NCBI GenBank assembly: GCA_001516065.1
Contig: LOEV01000156.1
Coordinates: 1 to 35,927, forward strand
Reading direction: 5' to 3'
Length of the DNA stretch: 35,927 nt
DNA from: Alphaproteobacteria bacterium BRH_c36
Lineage (GTDB): Bacteria > Pseudomonadota > Alphaproteobacteria > Rhizobiales > Hyphomicrobiaceae
Below are positions 15,418-25,015 of the stretch, piece by piece (the first letter of the stretch is position 1; each line of letters opens with the position of its first letter). Under the pieces are notes generated by a model. The model ran no database searches and was not told the origin of the DNA. It was given only the letters and a program-made list of their open reading frames with translations. Made by a program: the position numbers and the translations under genes.

Positions 15418-15585
15418 TTCGTCCTCTTTGAGTTTTTGACCGGCGAAGCCGGCTGGAGATGAGCCGGTGCTGCCAACCGCCGCCGGCCGCAGCACCGCGT
15501 TGGGCGCTGCTTAAAGAGTGCGCCCATCAATCAGGCAGCTGGCGCAAATGCAAGAGCTTCGCACTCCATAATCTACCGTGCCGGC

Positions 15586-16629
15586 TTATTCTGCGGCGTT
15601 TTGCCCAATACGATGATGGAACGCCTCAAGATCGGCCGCAAGACGTTCGATGAGACCGGTTTGCGCCATCTCGTAGCCGAGATCAACGGCACTGGCAAAG
15701 CCCAGCGGATCCGTGCCGCCGTGGCTTTTTATGGCGATTCCGTTGAGCCCGAGAAAAGTTCCACCATTGACCCGGCGCGGATCCATTTTGTGACGAAGCA
15801 CCTTGAATCCGCCACGAGCCAGCAGTGCGCCGGCTTTCGCCAACAAGGTGCGGCTCATGGCGTCCTTCAGGTATTGTCCGATCTGCCGGGCAGTGCCTTC
15901 GGCAGTCTTCAACGCGATGTTGCCGGCGAAACCTTCAACGACGACGACGTCGACGACGCCCTGACCAATCTGGTCGCCTTCGATGAAGCCGCGGTAATCT
16001 AGGGGCAGGCCGATGGTCTGTTTGAGCCACGCATGCGCTTGGCGCACCTCTTCGTCACCCTTTATTTCCTCGACGCCGACATTGAGGAGGCCGACGCTCG
16101 GGTTCTCGAGGTGGAAGAGCACCCGCGCCATGGCCGCGCCCATGAGGGCGAAATCACAAAGCTGGCGGGCATCGGCGCCGATGTTGGCGCCGACGTCGAG
16201 GACGATCGATTCCGAATTGATGGTCGGCCACAATGCCGCAATCGCCGGCCGCTCGATCGCCGCCATCGGCCGAAGGATGAGCTTCGACATGGCCATAAGT
16301 GCGCCGGTGTTGCCCGCAGAAACGGCAACATGGGCCTCGCCGTTTTTCACCGCCTGGATGGCTTCCCACATGCTGGAACCCTTGCCGCGGCGCAGAGCCT
16401 GGCTCGGCTTGGCATCCATGGCGATGACGATGTCGGTGTGGACGACGCGGCTTGAGGCGGCGAGTTCCGCATGGTTCTCGAGCTGGGCGGAAATTGCGGC
16501 CTTGTCGCCGTAGAAAATGAAATTCATGGCCGGATGCCGGGTGCGCGAAATGGCGGCTCCGGGCACGACGATACCTGGGCCGTGGTCACCGCCCATTGCG
16601 TCAAGCGCGATCGTCCGCTGCGCTACCAT
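15586..16629 (-). CDS. plsX: Phosphate acyltransferase PlsX
   Basis: A 347-residue protein with the PlsX opening [13 protein letters not shown], a central [19 protein letters not shown] and [10 protein letters not shown], then [15 protein letters not shown] and [19 protein letters not shown], and the end GGAPFLGLNG-like segment (here [16 protein letters not shown]). PlsX makes acyl-phosphate from acyl-ACP for PlsY, the first step of phospholipid synthesis, at the inner face of the membrane. It is followed by fabH and preceded by the DUF177 gene, the widely conserved yceD-plsX-fabH order. The length is normal. Confidence 0.97.
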   Translation of the reverse strand: MVAQRTIALDAMGGDHGPGIVVPGAAISRTRHPAMNFIFYGDKAAISAQLENHAELAASSRVVHTDIVIAMDAKPSQALRRGKGSSMWEAIQAVKNGEAHVAVSAGNTGALMAMSKLILRPMAAIERPAIAALWPTINSESIVLDVGANIGADARQLCDFALMGAAMARVLFHLENPSVGLLNVGVEEIKGDEEVRQAHAWLKQTIGLPLDYRGFIEGDQIGQGVVDVVVVEGFAGNIALKTAEGTARQIGQYLKDAMSRTLLAKAGALLARGGFKVLRHKMDPRRVNGGTFLGLNGIAIKSHGGTDPLGFASAVDLGYEMAQTGLIERLAADLEAFHHRIGQNAAE

Positions 16630-16767
16630 GCGGTTTCCTGGCCTCTCGAAAGTTTTATTAGTGGGGACGTGCGAAGCTTGATCATCGGCGATTTTTCACG
16701 CGCGCAGGGTGGTGCCCCCGGGGCGGCTGGGAACATAGCCGATCAGGGGCGGGAAACAACAGGTTTG

Positions 16768-17304
16768 TCAGGCGGGATCGGCATCGGAGTCTTTCAGTCT
16801 GGCGAGCGCTGCGAACGGATGCGGGTTTTGATCGTCGTCGGCTGCCGGTTCGCACGGCGTATCGAGCGCGGCATCGGGGGCGCGCGGATAGGGGTCAATG
16901 CTGGCGGCGATGGTCTCGTAAATGATGCGCCCGGCTTCGATTTTATCGTGGCGGATCGGCTCCAGATCCTCGAGGGATAGGGCTTCTTCTTCATCGGCTT
17001 GGCTGGCGGGCAGCAGATCAGGGGGAACGAAAGCGCAATCGAGCGGTTCCTCGACGGTTTCCTCGATGAGCTCCAGGGTTACGACGCACGTGCGGGTAAA
17101 TTTCGCCCTGACGTATCCGCTCATTTCGAAGCGGCCCCCGCCGGCGTTGTGTATGCGGTAATCGGCGATCAGTTGATGGCAGCCGGGAACGTCAAGCTCC
17201 CTTGCGATTTCGGCGCACAGTTCGGGAGAGGCTTCGCGGTGCTGCTTGATGCCGGTGCGCGGTATTTCATGGACCTTGTGAAACCAGCGGTTCAACGCGC
17301 TCAT
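16768..17304 (-). CDS. DUF177 (YceD-like) protein
   Basis: 178 residues from ATG 17304, which has GGAG eight bases upstream. The pattern fits DUF177: an N-terminal strand (FHKVHEIPRTG), a central YRIHNAGGGRFEMSGYVRAK with FTRTCVVTLELIEETVEEPL, and an acidic C-terminal part with LSLEDLEPIRHDKIEAGRI. The single Cys in TRTC replaces the C-x2-C pair seen in many members. YceD proteins are linked to 23S rRNA maturation and ribosome assembly in other bacteria, and the gene usually precedes rpmF or plsX; here it precedes plsX. Confidence 0.88.
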   Translation of the reverse strand: MSALNRWFHKVHEIPRTGIKQHREASPELCAEIARELDVPGCHQLIADYRIHNAGGGRFEMSGYVRAKFTRTCVVTLELIEETVEEPLDCAFVPPDLLPASQADEEEALSLEDLEPIRHDKIEAGRIIYETIAASIDPYPRAPDAALDTPCEPAADDDQNPHPFAALARLKDSDADPA

Positions 17305-17346
17305 GGCGATATCTCCATCGTTCGGCAATCGCTCTTGAATAATCGC

Positions 17347-17913
17347 TCAATGTTGGCTGCGGAGTGCGACTTCGAGTGGCGCAAAGAGTGGCTTTTCCGA
17401 CAGCATATCTTCGAGGGATAGTCCGGCAAGGGACTTCGCGGACGCGGACAAGTAGGCGGCGAAGATATGATCTGTGTCGCGCGCACTCCCGCACGCATCT
17501 TGATCTTCACTATCTTCAATGTTGGTCCTGATCGCCTGGGCGATGGCCGCTGGCCCCGCCGCGAGCGCTTCCCGGTAACGGGCCGTGCGCTCGACCAGTC
17601 CGGCGGCTGCCCGCTTCACCTTCTTGGGCACACCGGTGTCGCCGATCCCCAGTTCCCGCATGGAATCGTCCATATCGGTCACGAAACGTTCGACCAGTGT
17701 GCGGGCAAGCTCCCGGTGCATGTCGCCGTCCGCGCGCAGGCGCTCGATCACCAGGACGAGATGTGCGACAACCATTTCGTAGCGACCTTCCAGGCTGTCC
17801 TCGATGCCCAGTTTGTCATAAAACTCCGGCGTGCGGGCCTGCGCCACGATCCGGCCATAGAGGTCTTCCGCAACACGACGATGGTTTTTGCGCTGTTTGA
17901 TCCAGGCGAACAT
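17347..17913 (-). CDS. Ubiquinol-cytochrome c chaperone family protein (CBP3-like)
   Basis: 188 residues from ATG 17913, with GGAGG seven bases upstream. The fold is alpha-helical, with YGRIVAQARTPEFYDKLGIE and DSLEGRYEMVVAHLVLVIER near the start and FVTDMDDSMRELGIGDTGVP, KKVKRAAAGLVERT later. These are the hallmark segments of PF03981 proteins; the yeast homolog Cbp3 aids cytochrome b assembly into complex III. The bacterial protein probably acts at the inner membrane during cytochrome bc1 assembly. It is next to the DUF177 gene in the same direction and divergent from bamE, a conserved alphaproteobacterial arrangement. Confidence 0.92.
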   Translation of the reverse strand: MFAWIKQRKNHRRVAEDLYGRIVAQARTPEFYDKLGIEDSLEGRYEMVVAHLVLVIERLRADGDMHRELARTLVERFVTDMDDSMRELGIGDTGVPKKVKRAAAGLVERTARYREALAAGPAAIAQAIRTNIEDSEDQDACGSARDTDHIFAAYLSASAKSLAGLSLEDMLSEKPLFAPLEVALRSQH

Positions 17914-18062
17914 TTTCTTGCCTCCGAGGCGCTTTATTGCGTCAACTGCCACCGGATTGGGCACAGTTCGGTGGATTTGCTATGTTTGTCGTTTGCCTTC
18001 AAGCGGGTTAAGCGGACACATTCGGCTCAACGTCAAGCGATTCGGACCGGGATCAGATCAAG

Positions 18063-18602
18063 ATGCTGCGGGCAGACAGACAAGTCGGCAATGAACGTCC
18101 CGATCTTCACGGGGGCCCTGAGGGGTCGCTGGGCAGGTCGAGCGGGCGCGCGGCAACTCTTCGTTGGGTTGGCCTCGTCGGCGCCGCCATGCTACTGGCG
18201 GCCGGCTGCAGCGAGCAAGTTCTTAAACACGGTCAGCATTTCAGTCAGGGCGATCTTCAGCAGATCCAACCTGGAATGAGCCGCGAGCAGGTCAAGTTGA
18301 CGCTGGGTACGCCTTCCACAACCACGACGGCAAGCGCGACGGGCGGCGATATCTATTACTACATCTCCAGTATGGCCAAGCAGGCAGCGTTCTTCAAGCC
18401 GACCGAAGTCGACCGGCAGATCGTGGCCGTCTACTTCAACCCGCTCGGTACTGTGGAGCGGATTGCCAATTACGGCATGCAGGACGGCAAGGTGTTCGAC
18501 TTCATCTCGCGCACGACGCCGGCGCCCGGCGGCAACGAAGATGGCCTCCTGAAGCAGCTGTTCCGCAATCTCGGCACCAAGCAGATCTTTGGCGACGGGT
18601 AG
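18063..18602 (+). CDS. bamE: Outer membrane assembly lipoprotein BamE (SmpA/OmlA)
   Basis: A lipoprotein of 179 residues as read, with the lipobox LLAAGC at about residue 48; the real start may be downstream of 18063, giving a normal short signal peptide (RWVGLVGAAMLLAAGC). The mature part begins with HGQHFSQGDLQQIQPGMSRE, then VKLTLGTPSTTTT and YYISSMAKQ, the SmpA/OmlA beta-alpha fold with the 'GMSREQVxxxLGTP' motif. BamE is an accessory of the BAM complex that folds outer membrane proteins such as the porins downstream. It is divergent from the CBP3 gene and ends at a strong terminator shared with hppA. Confidence 0.92.
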   Translation: MLRADRQVGNERPDLHGGPEGSLGRSSGRAATLRWVGLVGAAMLLAAGCSEQVLKHGQHFSQGDLQQIQPGMSREQVKLTLGTPSTTTTASATGGDIYYYISSMAKQAAFFKPTEVDRQIVAVYFNPLGTVERIANYGMQDGKVFDFISRTTPAPGGNEDGLLKQLFRNLGTKQIFGDG

Positions 18603-18633
18603 TTTTTTTGCTCTTTACAGCGGCAATCGCATG

Positions 18634-18663
18634 AAAAAAGGCCCCGCTCACGCGGGGCCTTTT
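18634..18663. terminator. Bidirectional rho-independent terminator between bamE and hppA
   Basis: GGCCCCGC and GCGGGGCC form a perfect 8-bp GC stem (18640-18647, 18652-18659) with a TCAC loop. It has AAAAAA on its left (18634-18639) and TTTT on its right, so it can end transcripts from either side. Confidence 0.93.
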
Positions 18664-18692
18664 CGTCATTTGGGCTATCAATCCTTGTCAGC

Positions 18693-20849
18693 TTACTGGT
18701 GCGCAAGCACGGCCAGCAGCAGCAACGCGACGATGTTGGTGATCTTGATGGCCGGGTTGACGGCGGGACCCGCGGTGTCCTTGTAGGGATCGCCGACGGT
18801 GTCGCCGGTCACCGAGGCCTTGTGGGCTTCCGATCCCTTCATGTGCTTGTTGCCGTCCTTGTCGACGAAGCCGTCTTCGAAGGATTTCTTGGCGTTGTCC
18901 CAGGCACCGCCGCCCGACGTCATCGAGATAGCGACGAAGAGGCCCGTCACTATAACGCCGAGCAGCATGGCGCCGACTGCGGAGAATGCAGCACCCTTGC
19001 CGCCGATGGCGCTGATCACGAAAAACAGCACGATCGGAGATAGCACCGGCAACAGCGAAGGAAGGATCATTTCCTTGATCGCAGCTTTCGTCAGCAGGTC
19101 GACAGCCGCCGCATAGTCGGGGCGGTCCTTGCCTTCCATGATGCCGGGCTTCTCGCGGAACTGACGGCGGACTTCCTCGACGATGGCGCTACCGGCGCGA
19201 CCCACAGCCGTCATCGCCATGCCGCTGAACAGGTAGGGAATGAGGCCGCCGAGCAGCAGGCCGACCACGACGTAAGGATTATCGAGGCCGAAGTCGATCT
19301 GCACGTCCCTGAAGTAGGGGAACTTGTCCGGGTTCGCGGCGAAGTACTTGAGGTCGTAGTTGAAGGCGGCAAACAGCACCAGCGCACCCAGACCGGCCGA
19401 GCCGATGGCGTAACCCTTGGTGACGGCCTTGGTCGTGTTGCCGACGGCGTCGAGAGCATCGGTCGATTTGCGGACTTCACTGGGGAGCCCGGCCATTTCG
19501 GCGATGCCGCCGGCGTTGTCGGTGACGGGACCAAAAGCGTCGAGGGCGACGATCATGCCGGCGAGGCCGAGCATGGTGGTCGTGGCGATCGCGGTCCCGA
19601 AGAGACCGGCGAGATTAAATGTGGCGAGGATGCCGGCGACGATCACGAAAGTTGGCAGGGCGGTCGACTCAAGCGAGACGGCAAGACCCTGGATGACGTT
19701 GGTGCCGTGGCCGGTGACGGAGGCTTGCGAGATGGAGCGCACCGGGCGGAAGCCGATACCGGTGTAATACTCTGTGATCCAGACGATAGCCCCTGTCACA
19801 CCGAGGCCGACAAGACCGCAGAAGAACAGGTTCAGGCCGGTGATTTCGACGCCGGTTGTCGTGGTCGCAATGACGCCGAAGCCGTTGTCGCGGTCCCCGA
19901 AGATGACGTAGTTGGCAAGTGCCAGGCCCGCGACGGTAAAAACGCCGGTGGCGATCAGCCCGCGATAGAGCGCGCCCATGATCGAGTTATTGGACCCGAG
20001 TTTAACGAAGAATGTGCCGATGATCGAGGTCACGAGGCAAACTGCGCCGATGGCCAGCGGATAGACCATGAGTGCAGGGAGTTCGGGTTGGTCGAGGAAG
20101 AAGATCGACGCCAGAACCATGGTCGCAACGACCGTCACGGCATAGGTTTCGAACAGGTCGGCGGCCATGCCGGCGCAATCGCCGACGTTGTCGCCAACGT
20201 TGTCGGCAATCGTTGCCGGGTTGCGCGGATCGTCCTCGGGGATCCCGGCTTCGACCTTGCCGACGAGGTCGCCGCCGACGTCAGCACCCTTGGTGAAGAT
20301 GCCGCCGCCTAGACGAGCGAAAATGGATATCAGGGAGGCACCGAAGCCCAGCGCCACCAGTGCATCGATGACGGTGCGCGAGGATGGCGAAAGGCCAAGC
20401 GAGCCGGTTAGGAGGAAGTAGTAGACCGAGACACCGAGTAGCGCGAGACCGGCAACCAGCATCCCGGTGACGGCGCCGGACTTGAAGGCGATGTCGAGGC
20501 CGGCGGCGAGCGACTGGGATGAGGCCTGCGCGGTGCGGACGTTGGCGCGCACGGAGACGTACATGCCGATGTAGCCGGCAGCACCCGAGAGCACAGCGCC
20601 GACGAGGAAACCGAGAGCAACAAGGCCGCCGAGCAAGACCCAGGCGAGAACGAAGATGACCGCGCCAACCATGGCGATCGTCGTATACTGGCGATTGAGG
20701 TAGGCTTGGGCACCCTCACGGATGGCACCGGCGATTTCCTGCATCCGTGCGCTGCCGGCATTCGCCGACATGACGCTTTGGATGGTGTAGGCGGCGTAGA
20801 GTATCGAGAGAGCACCGCAAGCGATGATCCCCCAGAGTATCTCGTTCAT
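18693..20849 (-). CDS. hppA: Membrane proton-translocating pyrophosphatase, K+-independent type
   Basis: 718 residues from ATG 20849, which has GGGAGG upstream; the longer frame to 21131 is not family-like. The protein has about 16 hydrophobic membrane spans. The substrate loops are intact: [20 protein letters not shown], then [20 protein letters not shown] and [12 protein letters not shown], with C-terminal [30 protein letters not shown] and [15 protein letters not shown] carries the lysine that marks K+-independent H+-pumps (K+-dependent enzymes have Ala there). It couples PPi hydrolysis to proton export and lowers the PPi made by fatty acid and nucleotide synthesis. A Gly replaces the more common Ala in DVGxDL. 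Confidence 0.96.
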   Translation of the reverse strand: MNEILWGIIACGALSILYAAYTIQSVMSANAGSARMQEIAGAIREGAQAYLNRQYTTIAMVGAVIFVLAWVLLGGLVALGFLVGAVLSGAAGYIGMYVSVRANVRTAQASSQSLAAGLDIAFKSGAVTGMLVAGLALLGVSVYYFLLTGSLGLSPSSRTVIDALVALGFGASLISIFARLGGGIFTKGADVGGDLVGKVEAGIPEDDPRNPATIADNVGDNVGDCAGMAADLFETYAVTVVATMVLASIFFLDQPELPALMVYPLAIGAVCLVTSIIGTFFVKLGSNNSIMGALYRGLIATGVFTVAGLALANYVIFGDRDNGFGVIATTTTGVEITGLNLFFCGLVGLGVTGAIVWITEYYTGIGFRPVRSISQASVTGHGTNVIQGLAVSLESTALPTFVIVAGILATFNLAGLFGTAIATTTMLGLAGMIVALDAFGPVTDNAGGIAEMAGLPSEVRKSTDALDAVGNTTKAVTKGYAIGSAGLGALVLFAAFNYDLKYFAANPDKFPYFRDVQIDFGLDNPYVVVGLLLGGLIPYLFSGMAMTAVGRAGSAIVEEVRRQFREKPGIMEGKDRPDYAAAVDLLTKAAIKEMILPSLLPVLSPIVLFFVISAIGGKGAAFSAVGAMLLGVIVTGLFVAISMTSGGGAWDNAKKSFEDGFVDKDGNKHMKGSEAHKASVTGDTVGDPYKDTAGPAVNPAIKITNIVALLLLAVLAHQ

Positions 20850-21146
20850 GGACCTGGTCCCTCCCGGAAGGAGTTGATGGCGGGTAAATGCGGCTGTGCG
20901 CGTTTTCGCAGCACAGCCGTCCCGGGCGCCGAGAGGCGCTCGAGTCGGGCGGACCATGCCAAATTGAGTTCCCGCTTGCAACAAAGCCGCTTCGGCAATT
21001 CGTCCTATAGCGGCCTGAAGCGGTGGATGAACAATGGAGGTATCAGCAACACGGCTTGCGCGCTGGCGAACAGCCAAGCCAAGGTGCGATTGACGCGGGC
21101 ATTCGCATCTACCGGTCACACATCCCAGCAAGAGAAAACAGCTCGC

Positions 21147-21497
21147 TCAGCGCCGGTTGCAGGGCATCGCTTCGACTGTGCAACTCCAGCCCGAAGTTTC
21201 CCGGGTGCAGGATTTTCCAGAGCCTTGGGCGTTCTTGAAGTAGGCCCAGTCGGTGCCGTACTCGAATGCGGTAAACTCCTGCCAATCCTTGACGGCTGCG
21301 GCGACGGCAGCTTTCTCGGACTTCTGACCGCTGGACGTTCCAGTGTGGGTGTGGTCGGTAAAACAGGTCTTTTTGCCGACTTTCTTCCAGGCGTGGATGC
21401 TGGCCATTCCGGTGTCGTCAGCGTGGACCGCCTAAACGAAAATGGCCATGCATGCTAGAGCGGCCGCGGAAATGACAAGCTTGCTGTCAGGTGTCAT
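21147..21497 (-). pseudogene. Secreted cysteine-rich small protein, broken by an amber codon
   Basis: From ATG 21497 the frame reads a typical signal peptide (MTPDSKLVISAAALACMAIF, V) and then TAG at codon 22 (21432-21434), followed in frame by AVHADDTGMASIHAW and a mature domain with CFTDHTHTGTSSGQ, DWQEFTAFEYGTDWAYFK and SGWSCTVEAMPCNRR. Without the TAG this would be a 116-residue exported protein. It is a clear paralog of the intact neighbour at 21697-22062. Restart at ATG 21407 would make a protein without a signal. So the gene is probably inactive, unless the amber codon is suppressed or is a sequence error. Confidence 0.8.
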
Positions 21498-21696
21498 CTC
21501 TTAGTCCTTCAATCGACGGATTATGAATGTAGGACGCCGACTCTGGCAGAGTCCCAGGACCATCGCATCGGGAAAAAACGCCGCCGATGCAAATGGCATG
21601 GCGGCGCTGCAAAATCATCACAACGATTGATATTTGTCGGACAGGAGTGTGTGCAAAACTGCGCAACCGATAGCCTTCAAATCTCGTGGCGAGACC

Positions 21697-22062
21697 TCAA
21701 CGCTTGCAGGGTCGCGCTTCGACGTTGCAGGTCCAGCCTTCGCCACGCGTGCTGGATGATGGCTTGCAGTCGAACTTCTGATCAGCGGCGCGGCGGAAAT
21801 CTGCCCAGTGGTCGCCGTACTCGATGCGGGTGAAGCCGGACCAGGATTTGACCGCAGAGGCCTTCGCCTCTTGCAGCGTCGGCCAGCTGCCGGTTTGACC
21901 GAAATGGGGGTGGTCACTCATGCAAAGACGGCCGCCTTCGACACCCAGTTTATGGATTGCGGCAAGACCGCCGACTTCTCGGTCGTAATTTGCGAAGGCG
22001 GCGTATGGCAGTGCAGCCACCGCTGCTGATACGAGAATGGACGCAACAAGGATGCGGATCAC
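21697..22062 (-). CDS. Secreted small cysteine-containing protein (paralog of the 21147 gene)
   Basis: 121 residues from GTG 22062 (AGAGG upstream), with a signal peptide (ILVASILVSAAVAALPYAAF, A) and a mature part of about 97 residues. It shares with the broken neighbour the blocks CMSDHPHFGQTGSW, SWSGFTRIEYGDHWADFRRA and GEGWTCNVEARPCKR: the WxxFxxxEYGxxWAxF core and the GW(T/S)CxVEAxPCxR end. Four cysteines may form two disulfides. I know similar small periplasmic proteins in rhizobia but no function. The two genes are 200 bp apart and point the same way, so they come from a duplication. Confidence 0.75.
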   Translation of the reverse strand: MIRILVASILVSAAVAALPYAAFANYDREVGGLAAIHKLGVEGGRLCMSDHPHFGQTGSWPTLQEAKASAVKSWSGFTRIEYGDHWADFRRAADQKFDCKPSSSTRGEGWTCNVEARPCKR

Positions 22063-22207
22063 GACGGTTAACCTCTTGGACGCTATACGATTGCAACGCG
22101 GTTCGGCAGCGATATGCCGCCGGAGCCTCTTTCGAATAGAGTCTGCAATAGGTTAGTTTTCGGTTAAGGGGCGTGCGGTTGCACGGCCGAAACAACTGCA
22201 AACGGTG

Positions 22208-23122
22208 TCAGCTCCAGCGGCGGTTCGACCACATCCATTGCTCGGGCGCATCGCGGATCCATTCCTCGAACTGCTGCTGCATTTCCTTCATGACCCAGTG
22301 AATATCCGCCGACTGGTTGGCCGACCGGGGAACGCGCAATTCGCGCAGTTCGATCTCGAACCGGCTGGATGTGCCGATGCGCTTGCAGCGCGACAGCCAG
22401 ACACGCGCGCCAACGCGCCGCGCGATCATGGCGCCGATCGCCTGGGTACGGGCTGGTTCGCCGAAGAACGGAATCGGAATTCCGGTGCGGTCGTAGAGAT
22501 CGCAGACCATGCCGAGGCGTCCGCCGCGGCGGACGAAATCGGTGATGACGCGGGCAGTCTTGCGGTCGTCGCCGTGGTCGCCGACCTTGCCGCGTCCGAA
22601 CAGGCCGCCGGGATACAGGTTCTTGCGCTGGTCGCGCAGGTACTGGTCAACGTAGGGGTTGGTCACCGAGCGGTAGATCGCAGCCGGATTTGCGCCGGCA
22701 TGCGTCAACGGCCAGATCGCCAGTTCCCAATTGCCCATATGCAGCGAGATGCCAATGGCGGACCCGAGTTTGCTGCTATAGCGCTTGAACATGGCTTCCG
22801 GCGTGATTCTGATGCGACCGGGGTCTTTGAGAATCGTGTCGATCTGCATCGTCTCGGCCATGACACGGCCGAGATTTTCCCAGTGGCGGCGGCGGATCTC
22901 CTTGAGTTCGGCGGTGGTTTTCTCGGGAAATGCAATGCGCAGGTTGTCGAGCGCGCGCTGATGTCGCTTGGGATTGAGGATGGGCGCAAGCCTTGCCCAG
23001 GTCCAGGCCGACACCGCAGCGGAAGTCTCCAGGGGAAACAGGCGAACGGTCGCGACGACGGCACGCAGGAAGTAGTATTCCAGGCGGTATTGGATATCGA
23101 GAAGGCGCGCAGCTGTCGTCAT
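22208..23122 (-). CDS. LpxL/HtrB-type lysophospholipid or lipid A acyltransferase
   Basis: 304 residues with an N-terminal membrane-anchor helix (YFLRAVVATVRLFPLETSAA). The catalytic H-x4-E lies in ISLHMGNWELAIWPL. GIPIPFFGEPARTQAIGAMI and the end EWIRDAPEQWMWSNRRW are the substrate loop and the closing PEQW-x-WxHRRW motif of the LpxL/LpxM family (with N in place of H). Such enzymes transfer a secondary acyl chain to the lipid A precursor at the inner membrane. It is transcribed from the same strand as the UbiH-like gene but 210 bp away. The exact acyl donor and acceptor cannot be told from sequence. Confidence 0.9.
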   Translation of the reverse strand: MTTAARLLDIQYRLEYYFLRAVVATVRLFPLETSAAVSAWTWARLAPILNPKRHQRALDNLRIAFPEKTTAELKEIRRRHWENLGRVMAETMQIDTILKDPGRIRITPEAMFKRYSSKLGSAIGISLHMGNWELAIWPLTHAGANPAAIYRSVTNPYVDQYLRDQRKNLYPGGLFGRGKVGDHGDDRKTARVITDFVRRGGRLGMVCDLYDRTGIPIPFFGEPARTQAIGAMIARRVGARVWLSRCKRIGTSSRFEIELRELRVPRSANQSADIHWVMKEMQQQFEEWIRDAPEQWMWSNRRWS

Positions 23123-23332
23123 GGCCTGCTTTGCATGGGTTTGTAACTGCGGGCGGGAAACGCCCTGACGAGTGGTCGAATTCTGTTCGACCGCGGACGA
23201 CAGCAGCGTGCTGGTTCCGAGTGCGAACGAAGCCTTTACAGCCTCAATTGGCGGGCGGCAAATCGCTGACTGCTCTCAGTCGGGGAAATCGATTTATTGG
23301 AGGGCAGGGGACTGTTGTCGCCCGTCCCGGCC

Positions 23333-24541
23333 TCACGAAGCGGGCGGCTGCATCAGCACGGGAAGCGGAGCGGCGGGCGCCATCCCAAGATGCATCAGGG
23401 CGCGGCGAAGCGGGGCGAACGCGTTGATGACGTGAAGACTTGCGCTGCGGACAAGTTGAACCGGCGCCAAGTCCGACAGCAGCGCCCCGTTGAGTGATCC
23501 AACGGCAAAGGCGCGTTCGCGGGCATCTGCAAGGCGGGCCCGATCGTAGGCCTGCAGCACTGCCTTCGATCCCGGGTCATCGCCTGTTCGCCTTGCGTTT
23601 GCGGCAAGTTCCGCAATCACCGCGCAATCGCGAAACGACAGGTTGAGCCCTTGCGCGCCAATCGGCGGCATGGCGTGGGCTGCTTCGCCAATCAAGGCGA
23701 CGCGGTTCCTGCCCATGGTTCGGGTGGTCATATGCGAGAGCGGAAAGAGGGCGCGCGGGCCCGTTCGCGTGACGATTCCGAGCAGGCCAAGGAGATTGCG
23801 CTCCAAAGTCTGCGAGAATTCGCCGTCACTGAGCGCACCCAGGCGCTCTACGACTTCAGGGCGTTCGACCCAGACGAGGCTTGATTGCCGGCCCGGCATC
23901 GGGACCACGGTCATGGGGCCGGCGCGCCGGTGGAGCTCTGTGGAAATGCAACGATGGTCGCGGGTGTGGGTGAAGGTGCAGACGAGTGCTGTCTGGCCGC
24001 AAGGCTTTTCCTCAACGGCTATTCCAGCCGACCGCCGGGACAGTGAATTGCGGCCATCGGCTGCAATCACGAGCTTCGCTTCGACGCTGCTTTGGTCGGC
24101 CAGATGCAGCGTTACGCTATGCGCCCCGAAGCTGAAGTCGCGCACCCCTTCGCTCTCGACAACACGGATCAGCGGTTCGTTGTCGGCGGCGTGGCGAAGG
24201 GCGGCCATCAACGGACCTTGCGGAACATTGAAGCCGAACACGCGCTCGCGGATTTCCTTGGCCTCGAATATGACCTCCGGGGCCCGAAACAACCCGCCGG
24301 TGTCGTCGATCAGGCGGATGGCCGCAAGGGGGGCGCAGTCGGGCGCAACGGCATCCCAGACGCCAAGGTTGGTAAGTAGCTGAATTGAAGGGTTGAACAG
24401 CGCCGCCGTGCGGGTGTCGGGGCGGTCTCCGGCAGGGCGGTGAGGAGCGGCAATGATGCTGCTGGCGACGCCATGCTGTGCGAGGGCGAGGCAAGCACAT
24501 AACCCAGCGGGTCCAGCACCAACGACGACAATTTCATCCAT
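23333..24541 (-). CDS. UbiH/UbiF/Coq6-family FAD-dependent monooxygenase
   Basis: 402 residues. The N-terminal Rossmann motif is IVVVGAGPAGLCACLAL, with DTRTAALFNPSIQLL typical of the UbiH group. The middle motif is VIAADGRNSLSRR, and the FAD-ribityl motif is RVALIGEAAHAMPPIGAQGL followed by NLSFRDCAVIAEL. These place it in the flavin hydroxylases that add a hydroxyl group to the ubiquinone ring. Many Hyphomicrobiales carry one or more of these in place of separate UbiH and UbiF; which ring position is used here is unknown. The length is normal for the family. It is membrane-associated in related organisms. Confidence 0.92.
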   Translation of the reverse strand: MDEIVVVGAGPAGLCACLALAQHGVASSIIAAPHRPAGDRPDTRTAALFNPSIQLLTNLGVWDAVAPDCAPLAAIRLIDDTGGLFRAPEVIFEAKEIRERVFGFNVPQGPLMAALRHAADNEPLIRVVESEGVRDFSFGAHSVTLHLADQSSVEAKLVIAADGRNSLSRRSAGIAVEEKPCGQTALVCTFTHTRDHRCISTELHRRAGPMTVVPMPGRQSSLVWVERPEVVERLGALSDGEFSQTLERNLLGLLGIVTRTGPRALFPLSHMTTRTMGRNRVALIGEAAHAMPPIGAQGLNLSFRDCAVIAELAANARRTGDDPGSKAVLQAYDRARLADARERAFAVGSLNGALLSDLAPVQLVRSASLHVINAFAPLRRALMHLGMAPAAPLPVLMQPPAS

Positions 24542-25015
24542 GACGTAATTCTGCTCCTGCCGACGACAACTTTCCAGCTGCGTTTTCCCCGCCTTACTTC
24601 GAGCGGTGGTGGGGCATTATCGTGGCGCAATGTGGAAAACGACGGATTTCCAGGCTGGACTTGAGCCCACCAGGCGCGATCGTGGTGTCGCGCCGCAAAT
24701 TTTTTTCAGCTTTCGGAACGTCAGTTTAGCACATTGAAATTGCATACATTATTTCTGCGGCGATGGGAGGGTCACTCGGATCGGGCCTGCGGACTTGACA
24801 GCGTGTTGTTGCGCACGGGTCACGTCTGATTCGCGAATGCAGCCACAATGGCGTTTGGTGTTTACGGGCGCTCGATGGTTAGGCTAACTGTCTCCAAGCC
24901 AGACTGACGGAGGCCATTGTGCTGCTGTGGATCAGGCTGACGTGGAATTCTGATCTCGGTGTTCAGTCCGTAAGGGTTTGGGTGCCAGCTGGGTAGTAAA
25001 CAGGAGAAGTTCAGT
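24542..25015. other. Intergenic region upstream of the first porin
   Basis: No gene is supported here. The middle (about 24690-24760) is AT-rich (ATTTTTTTC, CATACATTATTTCTG), and TTGACA occurs at 24795 without a clear -10 box at the usual spacing. The porin start at 25016 has AGGAGAA upstream. The long leader before it may hold regulatory elements, but I cannot identify any. Confidence 0.45.
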
